Source of the DNA: Variovorax gossypii
Lineage (GTDB): Bacteria > Pseudomonadota > Gammaproteobacteria > Burkholderiales > Burkholderiaceae_C
Assembly: GCF_003965815.1 (NCBI RefSeq)
Contig: NZ_RXOE01000006.1
Span: forward strand, 186,001 to 250,000
Direction: 5' to 3'
Length of the DNA: 64,000 nt
How positions within the stretch are numbered: position 1 is the stretch's first letter; the number at the start of each line of letters is the position of its first letter. The notes below the pieces were generated by a model. That model was given only the letters and a program-made list of their open reading frames with translations. It made no database searches and had not been told where the DNA came from. Shown here piece by piece: positions 1 to 8,529 of the stretch. The translations under genes and the position numbers were made by a program.

Positions 1-1
1 C

Positions 2-877
2 TTCGGCCTGGGCTGGATGATCGCGCTGGTGGGCGTGGCGGTGGCGCTGGGGGTGTACCCGATCGTGCGGCGCATCACGCAGCGGCTGGAATCGCTGCAG
101 CGCGGCGTGCAGCGCTGGGGCGAAGGCGATCTCTCGGTGCGCGTGACAGAAGAAGGGCAGGACGAAGTGGCTGATCTATCCAAACGATTCAACGCGTCGG
201 CCGAACGCATCGAGCAGCTGGTGCGCTCGCACAAGTCGCTGCTAGCCAACGCCTCGCACGAGCTGCGCTCGCCGCTCACCCGCATCCGCATGGGCCTGGA
301 GCTGATGGGCGAGCACCCGAGCCAGTCGGCGCGCGAGGAGATCTCGCGCAACATCGGCGAGCTCGACCAGCTCATCGACGAGATCCTGCTGGCCAGCCGG
401 CTCGACGCCAGCGAGGCCGACATGGGCACCATCGAACCGGTCGACCTGACCGGCCTGGCGGCGGAGGAATGCTCGCAGGTCAACGCCGAGCTCGACCTGG
501 CCGACGGCACCGACAACGCCACGCTCACCGTGCCGGGCGTGTCGCGCCTGCTGCGCCGGGCGATCCGAAACCTGCTGGAGAACGCGCGCCGCTACGGCGC
601 CGGCGAGATCGCGGTGGAACTGGGCAGCGCCAACGGCTATGCCACCGTGCGCGTGAACGACCGGGGCCCGGGCGTGCCGCCCGCCCTGCGCGAACGCATC
701 TTCGAGCCCTTCTACCGGCTGCCCGGCGCCAGCGAGCGCAACGGCGGCGTGGGCCTGGGGCTGGCGCTGGTGAAGTCGATCGCCGAGCGGCACGGCGGCA
801 CCGTGCGCTGCGAAGACCGCCCCGGTGGCGGTGCCAGCTTCGTGATCCGCCTGCCAGCGGCCGCGCGCAGCCACTGA
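2..877 (+). CDS. Sensor histidine kinase, C-terminal part (5' end outside window)
   Basis: This is the inner-membrane sensor kinase of a two-component system; it autophosphorylates on His and passes phosphate to a response regulator. The frame is open to the left edge, so the sensor part and start codon lie outside. Of 291 visible residues, the first ~20 are a membrane helix, followed by a HAMP linker (about 25-75), the HisKA box with ASHELRSPLTR (His about residue 86), and a HATPase domain with an N box (NLLENARRYG), a G1 box (DRGPGVP) and a G2 box (GGVGLGLALVKS). The catalytic domain is complete and ends normally. Its response regulator is presumably just upstream, outside the window. The signal sensed cannot be told from this fragment. 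Confidence 0.93.
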   Translation, partial: FGLGWMIALVGVAVALGVYPIVRRITQRLESLQRGVQRWGEGDLSVRVTEEGQDEVADLSKRFNASAERIEQLVRSHKSLLANASHELRSPLTRIRMGLELMGEHPSQSAREEISRNIGELDQLIDEILLASRLDASEADMGTIEPVDLTGLAAEECSQVNAELDLADGTDNATLTVPGVSRLLRRAIRNLLENARRYGAGEIAVELGSANGYATVRVNDRGPGVPPALRERIFEPFYRLPGASERNGGVGLGLALVKSIAERHGGTVRCEDRPGGGASFVIRLPAAARSH

Positions 878-903
878 CACTGCCCCCGTCCCGGCAGTTC
901 GCG

Positions 904-1003
904 GGGATGCCACGGAACCGGCTTTGCCGGGCCGCAGGCATCGCCCCCGGCGAGGGGGTTGGCGAAGCGACACGAAGTGCGCGAAGCCTGGGGGAGAAGT
1001 CAG
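904..1003 (+). repeat. Intergenic repeat element, copy A
   Basis: About 100 bp between the histidine kinase stop and the O-antigen ligase gene closely match, in inverted orientation, the stretch at 46507-46602 (roughly 85% by eye). Shared blocks include ggaaccggctttgccgggc, cccccggcgagggggttggc and gcgacacgaagtgcgcg. It contains internal GC-rich inverted repeats (for example cccccggcgaggggg). It encodes nothing that I can support, although short open frames run across it. It looks like a dispersed intergenic repeat of this lineage. Confidence 0.75.
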
Positions 1004-1039
1004 GTCAGCTCCAAGATGCCAACCTAAAATCCCGCCCCT

Positions 1040-2311
1040 ATGCAGAGATCGCACATCGTTCGGCCCGCGGCCATGTTCTGGGGGCTGGTGGTGTTCATGC
1101 CGGTCGGCGTCACCTATCTTTCGGCCATCCTGCTGCTGCTCACCATGCTGGTGGCCGGCGGCCTGGGCGAGCGCTATGCGCGGCTGCGCGCCAACCCGCT
1201 GTGGTGGCCGGTGATGGCCTACTTCGCCTGGACCCTCATCGTGCTGGCCATCGGGCCGCACTACCCCGAGACCGGCTCCAACCTGTTCCACGGCATCCGC
1301 ATCGGTCTCACGATGCTGATCGCGATGGCGCTCACGCGCGAGGAAGCGATCTGGGCGCTGCGCGGCTTCCTGCTGGTGGCGGTGCTGAACATCGTGCTGA
1401 TCGTCGTCTTCTACGCGGTCGGCGGCTTCAACATCTGGTCGCCGTTGCGCGCGGTGGTGATGGAGGTGGGCAACAAATCGATCAGCAACGCGCTGCTGTT
1501 CAGCGTGGTGGCTTCCACCGCCGCGGTGTGGGGCATCGCGCAGATCGCCGCGCACAGGCCGCTGCGCGCCATTCCGGCCTTCGTGCTGCTGCTCGGCCTG
1601 GGCCTGGTGGTGGCGCTGCCGCTGACCTCGCGCACCTCGGTGCTCGCGCTGCTGCTGGTGATTCCGGTGGTGTGCATCCACCAGTGGCGCAGCCACCTGA
1701 AGATGCTGGTGGGCGCGCTGGTGCTGGGTGCCGTGGTGATGGGCGCCGGGCTCTACCAGTTGCCGCAGCTGCAGCACAAGGTCGAAGTCGGCGTGCAGGA
1801 AATCGAGGAGGCGCAGGCCGGCGCGGTCTTCAAGGGCAGCTGGGCCATCCGCTACTACATGTACCGCGACACCGGCCTCATGATCGCCGACCGCCCGTTC
1901 ACCGGCTGGGGCATCGGCGGCTGGACCGACCAGTGGCACAAGCGCGGCCCGGCGCTGCTCGCCGACTCGAACATGCCGCACAACGACTTCCTGTGGGTCG
2001 GCGCCCAGGGCGGCCTTCCCGCCCTGCTGAGCCTGCTCCTCATCATGGTCGCCGCCGTCTGGCAGGCATGGAAGCGGCCCGACATCGCCGGCCGCTATGC
2101 GCTGGCCGCGACGCTGATCGCGCTGATCGCCTCGAGCGTGAACTCGGCCATGCGCGATGCGCAGATCGGCCTGGCGCTGCTCTTCATCTCGATGGTCTAC
2201 CTGCGGCTCGCGCAGGAGAAGAATGATCCGGCCCCGTGGCGCGGCCTGCTGCCCTCGCGCTTGAAGAGCCTGGAGAGCCTGGAAAAAGACCCCGCCCGCC
2301 CGGCTGCCTGA
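1040..2311 (+). CDS. O-antigen ligase / Wzy-type polymerase family membrane protein
   Basis: This 423-residue protein has about ten to twelve hydrophobic segments and one large periplasmic loop, the pattern of the O-antigen ligase (PF04932) family. Members either transfer undecaprenyl-linked glycan to lipid A core or polymerise repeat units in the periplasm. The large loop (about residues 240-330) holds the family-typical stretch GWGIGGWTDQW and, further on, MPHNDFLWVGAQGG, whose His is usually important for ligase activity. The gene stands alone, 25 kb from the polysaccharide cluster in this window, so a WaaL-type role or one with another glycan is possible. The last ~30 residues are charged and cytoplasmic. 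Confidence 0.85.
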   Translation: MQRSHIVRPAAMFWGLVVFMPVGVTYLSAILLLLTMLVAGGLGERYARLRANPLWWPVMAYFAWTLIVLAIGPHYPETGSNLFHGIRIGLTMLIAMALTREEAIWALRGFLLVAVLNIVLIVVFYAVGGFNIWSPLRAVVMEVGNKSISNALLFSVVASTAAVWGIAQIAAHRPLRAIPAFVLLLGLGLVVALPLTSRTSVLALLLVIPVVCIHQWRSHLKMLVGALVLGAVVMGAGLYQLPQLQHKVEVGVQEIEEAQAGAVFKGSWAIRYYMYRDTGLMIADRPFTGWGIGGWTDQWHKRGPALLADSNMPHNDFLWVGAQGGLPALLSLLLIMVAAVWQAWKRPDIAGRYALAATLIALIASSVNSAMRDAQIGLALLFISMVYLRLAQEKNDPAPWRGLLPSRLKSLESLEKDPARPAA

Positions 2312-2323
2312 AGAGGCATCGGA

Positions 2324-2339
2324 CGACCGGGGCCGGTCG
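2324..2339. terminator. Possible bidirectional hairpin between convergent genes
   Basis: A perfect 7-bp stem (cgaccgg / ccggtcg) with a 2-base loop lies in the 41-bp gap between the converging ends of the O-antigen ligase gene and the zinc-finger gene. There is no clear T run on either side, so it is only a candidate transcription stop. Confidence 0.35.
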
Positions 2340-2352
2340 GTTCAGCGGCTTA

Positions 2353-2562
2353 TCAGTGCCGCGACGACACCGCCTCGCCGGCCTTCAGCCGGTACACCGT
2401 GCCGCAATACGGGCACTTGGCCTCGCCGGTGCGCGCCACGTCGAGGTAGACCTTCGGGTGGCTGTTCCAGAGCTTCATGTCGGCCTTGGGACTGGGGCAG
2501 AACACGCCGCCCTGATGATTGAGCTCCTTGGCCAGGAGTTCGACTACTGCATTGGTGGACAT
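2353..2562 (-). CDS. Small zinc-finger domain protein (CHCC type)
   Basis: This is a 69-residue cytoplasmic protein of the zf-CHCC family (PF10276), related to the mitochondrial complex I NDUFS6 zinc domain. The zinc ligands are visible in VFCPSP, NSHPKVYL and KCPYCGTVYRL, giving a Cys/His/Cys/Cys set. I chose the ATG giving MSTNAVVELL because the longer open frame runs into the upstream ilvE gene. The start is 14 bp from the ilvE stop on the same strand, so the two are probably co-transcribed, an arrangement I recall as common in this group. The bacterial function of the family is not well established. Confidence 0.88.
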   Translation of the reverse strand: MSTNAVVELLAKELNHQGGVFCPSPKADMKLWNSHPKVYLDVARTGEAKCPYCGTVYRLKAGEAVSSRH

Positions 2563-2576
2563 GGGATCTCTTCTTC

Positions 2577-3530
2577 TCAGACTTTCGTGAGCCAGTGTGC
2601 GTACTTGGGATTCTTGCCGTTCACGATGTCGAAGAAGGCCGCCTGGATCTTCTCGGTGATCGGGCCACGCGCGCCACCGTCGCCGCGGTTGCCGATCTCG
2701 ACGCGGTCGAGTTCGCGGATGGGCGTGACTTCCGCGGCCGTGCCGGTGAAGAAGGCTTCGTCGGCGACGTAGACCTCGTCGCGCGTGATGCGCTTCTGCA
2801 CCAGTTCGAGGCCCAGGTCCTTGCACACGTGCAGGATGGTGTTGCGGGTGATGCCGTTGAGCGCGCCGGCCGACAGGTCGGGCGTGTAGACCACGCCGCC
2901 CTTGACCACGAAGATGTTCTCGCCCGCGCCTTCCGACACGAAACCGCTCGCGTCGAGCAGCAGCGCCTCGTCGTAGCCGTCGTCCAGCGCTTCCATGTTG
3001 GCCAGGATCGAGTTGGTGTAGTTGCTCACCGTCTTGGCCTGCGTCATCGTGATGTTGACGTGGTGGCGGGTGTAGCTGGAGGTCTTCACGCGGATGCCGC
3101 GCTTCATGCCCTCTTCGCCCAGGTAGGCGCCCCAGGACCAGGCCGCGACCATGGCGTGCACCTTGTTGCCCTTGGGGCTCACGCCCAGCTTCTCGGAGCC
3201 GATCCAGATCAGCGGGCGCAGGTAGCAGCTCTCGAGCTTGTTCTCGCGCACCACCTGCTTCTGGGCCTCGTTGAGCTGTTCCTGCGTGAAGGGGATCTTC
3301 ATGCGCAGGATCTTGGCGCTGTTGAACAGGCGCTCGGTGTGCTCCGCCAGGCGGAAGATCGCAGTGCTGCCGTCGGCCGTCTTGTAGGCGCGCACGCCCT
3401 CGAAGGCGCCGCAGCCGTAGTGCAGCGTGTGGCTCAGCACGTGGATCTTGGCGTCGCGCCAGTCCACGAGTTCGCCGTCCATCCAGATCTTGCCGTCACG
3501 GTCGTCCAGCGAGGGGGGGATCGAGCTCAT
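2577..3530 (-). CDS. ilvE: Branched-chain amino acid aminotransferase
   Basis: This PLP-dependent class IV aminotransferase of 317 residues catalyses the last step of Leu, Ile and Val synthesis, and the first of their breakdown, in the cytoplasm. The family features are present: HTLHYGCGAFEGVRAY near residue 35, a PLP-lysine region with TQAKTVSNYTNS, SEGAGENIF, and TGTAAEVTPIRELD near the C terminus. The length is normal for the family (about 305-320). The start MSSIPPSLDD is preceded on the minus strand by aggaaatg, which gives an acceptable ribosome site. It is followed by the zinc-finger gene. The upstream side faces rdgC divergently. Confidence 0.95.
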   Translation of the reverse strand: MSSIPPSLDDRDGKIWMDGELVDWRDAKIHVLSHTLHYGCGAFEGVRAYKTADGSTAIFRLAEHTERLFNSAKILRMKIPFTQEQLNEAQKQVVRENKLESCYLRPLIWIGSEKLGVSPKGNKVHAMVAAWSWGAYLGEEGMKRGIRVKTSSYTRHHVNITMTQAKTVSNYTNSILANMEALDDGYDEALLLDASGFVSEGAGENIFVVKGGVVYTPDLSAGALNGITRNTILHVCKDLGLELVQKRITRDEVYVADEAFFTGTAAEVTPIRELDRVEIGNRGDGGARGPITEKIQAAFFDIVNGKNPKYAHWLTKV

Positions 3531-3673
3531 TTCCTGATTCCTTTGTTTGGGAAGCGGTGTGGGGGTGGTGCGACGAAGGAGGGAAGTCGCAAAAGCTTGC
3601 GATTTTACGGCGGCGGAGTTTCCGGGGTGCCCGACAATGGCCGGCTGTCCAAACCGTTGGAAAAAGGGTTTCC

Positions 3674-4675
3674 GTGTCCGTATTCAAGAACGTCATCGTC
3701 TATCGCATCGAACCCGCCTGGTCCCAGACACTGGCCGAGGCGGAGGAAGGGCTCGGCAAGCAGCGCTTCGAGCCCTGCGGCCCCTCGCAGGAAAAGTCCG
3801 CCGGCTGGATCGAGCCGCGCGGCGAGGCCAACGGCCCGCTGGTGGAGTCCATCGACGGCCAGTGGCTGGTCGAATACATGATCGAGAGCAAGCAGGTCCC
3901 CGGCTCGGTGGTGCGCCGCAAGGTCGACGAGCGCTGCGCCCAGATCGAGGCCACCACCGGCCGCAAGCCCGGCAAGAAGGAAAAGAAGGAGCTCAAGGAA
4001 GACATCACGCTCGAGCTGCTGCCCATGGCCTTCACGCGCAGCGCCCGCGTCGCGGTGTGGATCGACAAGGCCGAGAACCGCCTCGTGATCAACACCGGCA
4101 ACGCCTCGCGCGCCGACGAAGTGGTCACCAGCCTCGTGAAGTCGCTCGACGGCTTCGCCGTGGCCCTCATCAACACCCAGATCGAGCCCGCCGCGGCCAT
4201 GGCCAACTGGCTGCTCACGCAGGAGCCGCCGGCCGGCTTCACCATCGACCGCGAGTGCGAGCTCAAGGCGGGCGACGACTCCAAGGCCGTGGTGCGCTAC
4301 GCCAAGCACCCGCTGGACATCGACGAGGTGAAGCAGCACATCACCGACGGCAAGCGCCCCACCCGCCTCGCGCTGACCTGGGACGACCGCGTGTCCTTCG
4401 AGCTCACGCACGGCCTGCTGATCCGCAAGATCGCCTTCCTCGAAGGCACGGGCGACGGCGCGGCCGGCGGCAAGAAGGAAGACAACTTCGACGCCGACGT
4501 GGCCATCGCCACGGGCGAGCTGGGCCAGCTGGTGCCCGCGCTGCTCGACGCGCTGGGCGGCGAGGCGGCCTTCTCGGCGGCGGCGCCGGACGAAGCGCCG
4601 AAGCCTGCTGCTGCAGCCGCGCCCACGACGACCGTGCCGGCCGATGCGCCCGAGGAAGAAGACGCGCCGTTCTAG
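3674..4675 (+). CDS. rdgC: Recombination-associated protein RdgC
   Basis: RdgC is a ring-forming, non-specific double-strand DNA-binding protein associated with the nucleoid that modulates RecA activity. The open frame begins at 3557, but homology-like sequence starts at SVFKNVIVYR, the RdgC hallmark (usually MWFKNLxxYR). I therefore chose the GTG at 3674, giving 333 residues; family members are about 300-330. Other visible family traits are LLPMAFTRS, a WID stretch, and TWDDRVSFELTHGLLIRKI. The last ~60 residues are Ala/Pro/Glu-rich and probably disordered. The GTG lies in a weak ribosome-site context (ggaaaaagg about 8 bases upstream). Confidence 0.93.
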   Translation: MSVFKNVIVYRIEPAWSQTLAEAEEGLGKQRFEPCGPSQEKSAGWIEPRGEANGPLVESIDGQWLVEYMIESKQVPGSVVRRKVDERCAQIEATTGRKPGKKEKKELKEDITLELLPMAFTRSARVAVWIDKAENRLVINTGNASRADEVVTSLVKSLDGFAVALINTQIEPAAAMANWLLTQEPPAGFTIDRECELKAGDDSKAVVRYAKHPLDIDEVKQHITDGKRPTRLALTWDDRVSFELTHGLLIRKIAFLEGTGDGAAGGKKEDNFDADVAIATGELGQLVPALLDALGGEAAFSAAAPDEAPKPAAAAAPTTTVPADAPEEEDAPF

Positions 4676-4694
4676 GCCTCAGGTCAGGGCGCGC

Positions 4695-4817
4695 CGAAGA
4701 CGTGAAGAAACCGTCGCGAGCAGCCCGAGCTCGCATCGAGGACCGGAACCGTACTCGCGTACGGTGAGGACCGCAGGTGCGAGATCGGGTTGCGCAGCAG
4801 GTTTGTTCACGTCTTCG
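4695..4817. repeat. Long imperfect inverted repeat (about 120 bp)
   Basis: The region folds back on itself. The left end cgaagacgtgaagaaacc matches the reverse complement of the right end ggtttgttcacgtcttcg, and the pairing continues through cagcccgagctcgca / tgcgagatcgggttg to a centre of ccgtac-tcgc-gtacgg at about 4749-4764. Small mismatches and bulges are present. It lies between the converging rdgC and M20 amidohydrolase genes, and its right arm includes the amidohydrolase stop codon. It could act as a two-way transcription stop, or be a mobile palindromic repeat. Confidence 0.75.
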
Positions 4818-6021
4818 CCAGGTAAGTCTGCGCCAGGCGAACCCAGCAGGCCGCGCCCAGCGGCAGCACTTCGTCGTTGAAGTCGTAGCCGGGGTTGTGC
4901 ACCATGCAGCCGCCGAACTCGCCCTCCCCGTTGCCGAGCAGCAGATAGCAGCCCGGCAACTCGGAGAGCATCCAGGCGAAGTCCTCGCTGCCCGAGAAGC
5001 CCTTGGGCGCCTGCCTTACGACGTTCTCCTCGCCCACCAGCTCGGCGCATACCTGCGCGGCCAGCTCGGTCTCGGCCGCGGTGTTGACCACCGGCGGCAC
5101 GAGCTGGCGGTAGTCGATCTCGGCTTCCACGCCGTGCGCCTGCGCGGTGAGGCTCACGATCTCGCGGATGCGCTGCTCGACCAGCGCGCGCGTCTCGGGC
5201 CGGGCCGCGCGCACGTTCAGCCCCAGCGACACCGACTGCGGAATCACGTTGTGCGTGGCGCCGCCGCGGATGAAGCCGACCGACACCACCGCCGTGTCGT
5301 CGGGCGCCACGTTGCGCGCCACCACCGTCTGCAGGGCCGTCACCACCGCCGCGGCAGCCGCGACCGGATCGCGCGCGCGGTGCGGCATGGCGCCGTGCCC
5401 GCCCACGCCCTTGATGGTGACGTCGGCCACGTCGGACGACAGCGTGACCGGACCTTCGATCGCCATCATCGTGCCCACCGGCACGCCCGGCGCGTTGTGC
5501 AGCGCGTACACCGCATCGCAGGGGAAGCGTTCGAACAGGCCGTCCTCGATCATCGCGCGCGCGCCGCAGAGGTTCTCTTCGTCGGGCTGGAAGATCAGGT
5601 TCAGCGTGCCGTCGAAGTCACGCGCCGTCGCCAGCGCCTTGGCCGCCGCCAGCAGGATGGCCGTGTGGCCGTCGTGCCCGCAGGCATGCATGCGGCCTTG
5701 GTTGCGGCTCGCGTACGGCAGGCCGGTGGCCTCGACGATGGGCAGCGCGTCCATGTCGGCGCGGATGCCCAGGCGGCGCGTGCCGCTGCCGAGCTTGAGC
5801 TGCGCCACGATGCCGGTGCGGCCGATGCCGGTGTGCACCTCGTAGCCCCAGCTGCGCAGCAGGTTGGCGACCAGCTCGCTGGTGGCGCTCACCTCGAAGC
5901 CGAGCTCGGGGTTGGCGTGGATCTGCCTGCGGATGTCGACGAAGGCCTGCGTGTCGACGTCGGCTTGCGGCAGCAGGCGCGAAAGAAGCTTGGTGGTCTG
6001 GGGGCTGAGTTCGCGGGTCAT
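4807..6021 (-). CDS. M20 family amidohydrolase (hippurate hydrolase / amidase-like)
   Basis: This 404-residue cytoplasmic zinc metallo-amidohydrolase belongs to the M20D family (hippurate hydrolase, aminoacylase and IAA-amino acid hydrolase relatives) and cleaves N-acyl amino acids. Metal and catalytic motifs are clear: RADMDALPI, HACGHDGHTA, QPDEE, a dimerisation-lid stretch GGHGAMPHRARDPV, GFSGSEDFAWM and MVHNPGYDFND. The start MTRELSPQ is the first that gives a normal-length protein. It follows an MHS-type transporter gene by 32 bp on the same strand, so both probably form an uptake-and-hydrolysis operon controlled by the divergent LysR gene. The actual amide substrate is unknown. Confidence 0.92.
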   Translation of the reverse strand: MTRELSPQTTKLLSRLLPQADVDTQAFVDIRRQIHANPELGFEVSATSELVANLLRSWGYEVHTGIGRTGIVAQLKLGSGTRRLGIRADMDALPIVEATGLPYASRNQGRMHACGHDGHTAILLAAAKALATARDFDGTLNLIFQPDEENLCGARAMIEDGLFERFPCDAVYALHNAPGVPVGTMMAIEGPVTLSSDVADVTIKGVGGHGAMPHRARDPVAAAAAVVTALQTVVARNVAPDDTAVVSVGFIRGGATHNVIPQSVSLGLNVRAARPETRALVEQRIREIVSLTAQAHGVEAEIDYRQLVPPVVNTAAETELAAQVCAELVGEENVVRQAPKGFSGSEDFAWMLSELPGCYLLLGNGEGEFGGCMVHNPGYDFNDEVLPLGAACWVRLAQTYLAKT

Positions 6022-6053
6022 GTGAAGGAGGTCGTCGGATGGGGATTCGATGG

Positions 6054-7382
6054 TCAGCCGGCCTTGCGCTCGCGCAGGCTCAGCAGCGCGCCGAGGCTCA
6101 GCAGCCCGCAGGCCATCATGTAGAAGGCCGGCGAGAGCGGGTTGTCGGTCTTCGCGAGCAGCCAGGTGACGATGAACTGCGAGGAGCCGCCGAAGATGGT
6201 CACGCCCACGCTGTAGATCACCGAGATGCCGCTGGCGCGCACGCCGGCCGGCAGCATCTCGAGCAGCATCAGGAACATCGGCGTCGTGCCGATGTTCACG
6301 CTCGCGGTGAGCAGCGCCGACAGCGCCAGCACCAGCGGCACGCTCGGGTAGTGGCTGATGAGCCAGAACACCGGGCCCACGGCGACGACGCTGAAGAGCA
6401 GCGAGCCGATCACCAGCGGCTTGCGGTTGGGCAGCCGGTCGGCCAGCCGACCCGCCACCAGCGACACCGCGAACAGCGTGATGCCCGTGACGCAGCCCGA
6501 CAGCAGCGAGAGCGAAGGCGGCATGTGCAGCACGCGGATCATGTACGTGGGCATGAAGAACACCACGAGGTACATCGTCGCCGTGCCGGCGGTGGTGGCG
6601 AGGATGCCCTTGAGCACCAGGCCGCCATGGTTGCGCAGCAGCCGGCCGATGGGGCTGGACTCGTGGCTCTCGGCAACGTGCGTTTCCTCGAGGTGCGCGC
6701 GGATGTAGAGGCCCACCGGCGCGATCAGCAGCCCGAGCAGGAACGGCAGCCGCCAGCCCCAGCTCTCCAGCGAGGCCTGCGGCAGCGCGGCATACAGCGC
6801 TGCGCCGGTGAGCGCGCCCAGCAGCGCCGATACGCCCTGGCTCGCGAGCTGCCAGCTCACGCGGAAGCCCCGGCCCTTGACGCCGCCCGCCTCCATCAGC
6901 ATCGACGTGGCAGCGCCCACTTCGCCGCCGAGCGAGAAGCCCTGCAGCAGGCGGCCCGCGAGGATCATCAGCGAGCCGAACACGCCGGCCGACGCGTACG
7001 GCGGCGCGAACGCGATGCACAGCGTGCCGAGCACCATGAGGCCGATGGTCAGCGTCATCGCGGCCTTGCGGCCCTTGCGGTCGGCGTAGTTGCCGATGAT
7101 CACGCCGCCCAGCGGCCGCATCACGAAGCCGATGCCGAAGGTCGCCACCGCGAGCAGCAGCGAGCCGTAGGGGCTGTCGGAAGGGAAGAACAGCTTGCCG
7201 ATCAGCAGCGAGAAGAAGCTGTAGACGGTGAAGTCGTACATCTCCAGCGCATTGCCCAGCGAGCAGGCGGCGATCAGGCGGAACTGGCTCTGCTTTCCCT
7301 TGCCCTGCGCGGCATGGGGCGCATGAGCGGCGGCTGGTGAAGAGCCCCCGATCGGGCTTGCGGGCAATGCGGCTTCGCTCAT
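6054..7382 (-). CDS. MFS transporter of the metabolite:H+ symporter (MHS) family
   Basis: This is a 442-residue inner-membrane permease with about twelve helices. The first is preceded by a ~35-residue soluble tail, then ACSLGNALEMYDFTVYSFFSLLIGKLFF, typical of MHS proteins (ProP, KgtP, ShiA, citrate and dicarboxylate carriers). The motif RPLGGVIIGNYADRKGRK between helices 2 and 3 is the major-facilitator signature. It lies upstream of the amidohydrolase with a 32-bp gap and probably imports its substrate or a product carboxylate. It is transcribed divergently from a LysR-type regulator. Confidence 0.92.
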   Translation of the reverse strand: MSEAALPASPIGGSSPAAAHAPHAAQGKGKQSQFRLIAACSLGNALEMYDFTVYSFFSLLIGKLFFPSDSPYGSLLLAVATFGIGFVMRPLGGVIIGNYADRKGRKAAMTLTIGLMVLGTLCIAFAPPYASAGVFGSLMILAGRLLQGFSLGGEVGAATSMLMEAGGVKGRGFRVSWQLASQGVSALLGALTGAALYAALPQASLESWGWRLPFLLGLLIAPVGLYIRAHLEETHVAESHESSPIGRLLRNHGGLVLKGILATTAGTATMYLVVFFMPTYMIRVLHMPPSLSLLSGCVTGITLFAVSLVAGRLADRLPNRKPLVIGSLLFSVVAVGPVFWLISHYPSVPLVLALSALLTASVNIGTTPMFLMLLEMLPAGVRASGISVIYSVGVTIFGGSSQFIVTWLLAKTDNPLSPAFYMMACGLLSLGALLSLRERKAG

Positions 7383-7584
7383 CTAATGTCACTCCACGTA
7401 CAGGTTGCGGGGGGCCTCTGCATAACCCTGGGGCCCGTTCGCGGCGGAGTATTCAGGCAAAGCGCTGCGGCGAAGAATCACAAATTTTCATGCTGATAAC
7501 CAAACGGCATCCCCGTCATAAACAGTCACCGGAAGCCATCGGGACAAGCCCCAAGGCGCATCTTTCCGGCAGATCGGCACCACG

Positions 7585-8529
7585 ATGAAGCTGCAACAGT
7601 TGCGCGTCCTGCTGGCGGTGGCGCAGCACGGCAGCATCCACGAGGCCTCGCGAAGCCTGCACACCACGCAACCCGCGCTGTCGAAGACCATCTCGGAGCT
7701 GGAGCGCGAACTCGGCGTGACGCTGATGTCGCGCTCCACCCGCGGCGTGAGCCTCACGGCCTACGGCACGGCGCTGGTCAAGCGCGCGAGCGTGGTCGAG
7801 CAGGAGCTGCGGCACGCGCTGGAAGACATCGAGGCGATCCGCGGGCACGACGAGGCGCAGCTCAACATCGGCTTCACCGCCGTGGCCTCGAGCGGTCCGC
7901 TGCCCGATGCGATGGCCTCGTTCCGCAAGCGCTTTCCCAACGTGGCGCTGCGCGGCTTCGAGCTGCGGCCGCAGCAGATCTTCGAGGGCCTGCGCGAAGG
8001 CCGGCTCGACCTGGGGCTGGTCTCCACCTGCAACGGGCCGGGCACCAACGCCTTTCAATGGGAGCCGCTGTTCTCGGTGGCCATGCACCTGTCGGTGCGT
8101 ACCGGCCATCCGCTGCGGCGCGTGCGCAGGCTGCAGCCGCTGCTGGACGCCGACTGGCTGGTACTCGACCCCATCGACGACGCGGGCAGCCCGCTGGTGA
8201 GCACGATGAACATGCACGGGCTTGAGATGCCGAAGCGCATGGTGCAGAGCGCGTCGAACCTGCTGGGCCTGCAGCTGGCCACGCAGACCGACCTGATCAG
8301 CATGTGGTCGGATTTCGTGTTCCACGGCGCGGGGCCGCTGCGGCTGCAGCCCCACCTGCTCGAGAAGCTGCCGATTGCCGACGAGCTGCCGGACTTCGAC
8401 GTGTTCCTGGTCTACCGCTCGGCAGACCTCATGACGCACGTGTGCGCCGAATTCGCGAAGGAGGCGCGCCACCATGCGAAGGCGAATCCGCCCTGGCGGC
8501 AGCCCCGGCGCAAGGGGAACGCGGCCTAG
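7585..8529 (+). CDS. LysR-type transcriptional regulator
   Basis: This 314-residue LysR regulator has an N-terminal winged helix-turn-helix (residues ~1-60; LLAVAQHGSIHEASRSLHTTQPALSKTISELE) and a C-terminal ligand-binding domain (about 90-300). It is divergent from the MHS transporter/amidohydrolase pair across 202 bp. The usual LysR arrangement makes it the likely activator of that pair, with an amide or carboxylate as inducer; this is inference. Its stop overlaps the stop of the next, opposite gene by the shared bases ctag. The last ~15 residues are basic. Confidence 0.92.
   Translation: MKLQQLRVLLAVAQHGSIHEASRSLHTTQPALSKTISELERELGVTLMSRSTRGVSLTAYGTALVKRASVVEQELRHALEDIEAIRGHDEAQLNIGFTAVASSGPLPDAMASFRKRFPNVALRGFELRPQQIFEGLREGRLDLGLVSTCNGPGTNAFQWEPLFSVAMHLSVRTGHPLRRVRRLQPLLDADWLVLDPIDDAGSPLVSTMNMHGLEMPKRMVQSASNLLGLQLATQTDLISMWSDFVFHGAGPLRLQPHLLEKLPIADELPDFDVFLVYRSADLMTHVCAEFAKEARHHAKANPPWRQPRRKGNAA

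Noticed and set aside
242..1981. Long open frame on the minus strand across the histidine kinase and O-antigen ligase genes
   Set aside because: The translation is low-complexity, rich in Arg, His, Ala and Gln, and lies opposite two clear genes; it is a product of high GC content.
2563..2826. N-terminal extension of the zinc-finger gene
   Set aside because: It overlaps the ilvE coding sequence and has no family resemblance.
3557..3673. Upstream extension of rdgC
   Set aside because: The extension is not RdgC-like and overlaps the promoter region shared with ilvE; the family sequence begins at the GTG at 3674.
4777..6123. 448-codon plus-strand frame opposite the amidohydrolase gene
   Set aside because: No family resemblance; biased His/Arg/Ala composition; the minus-strand M20 motifs are decisive.
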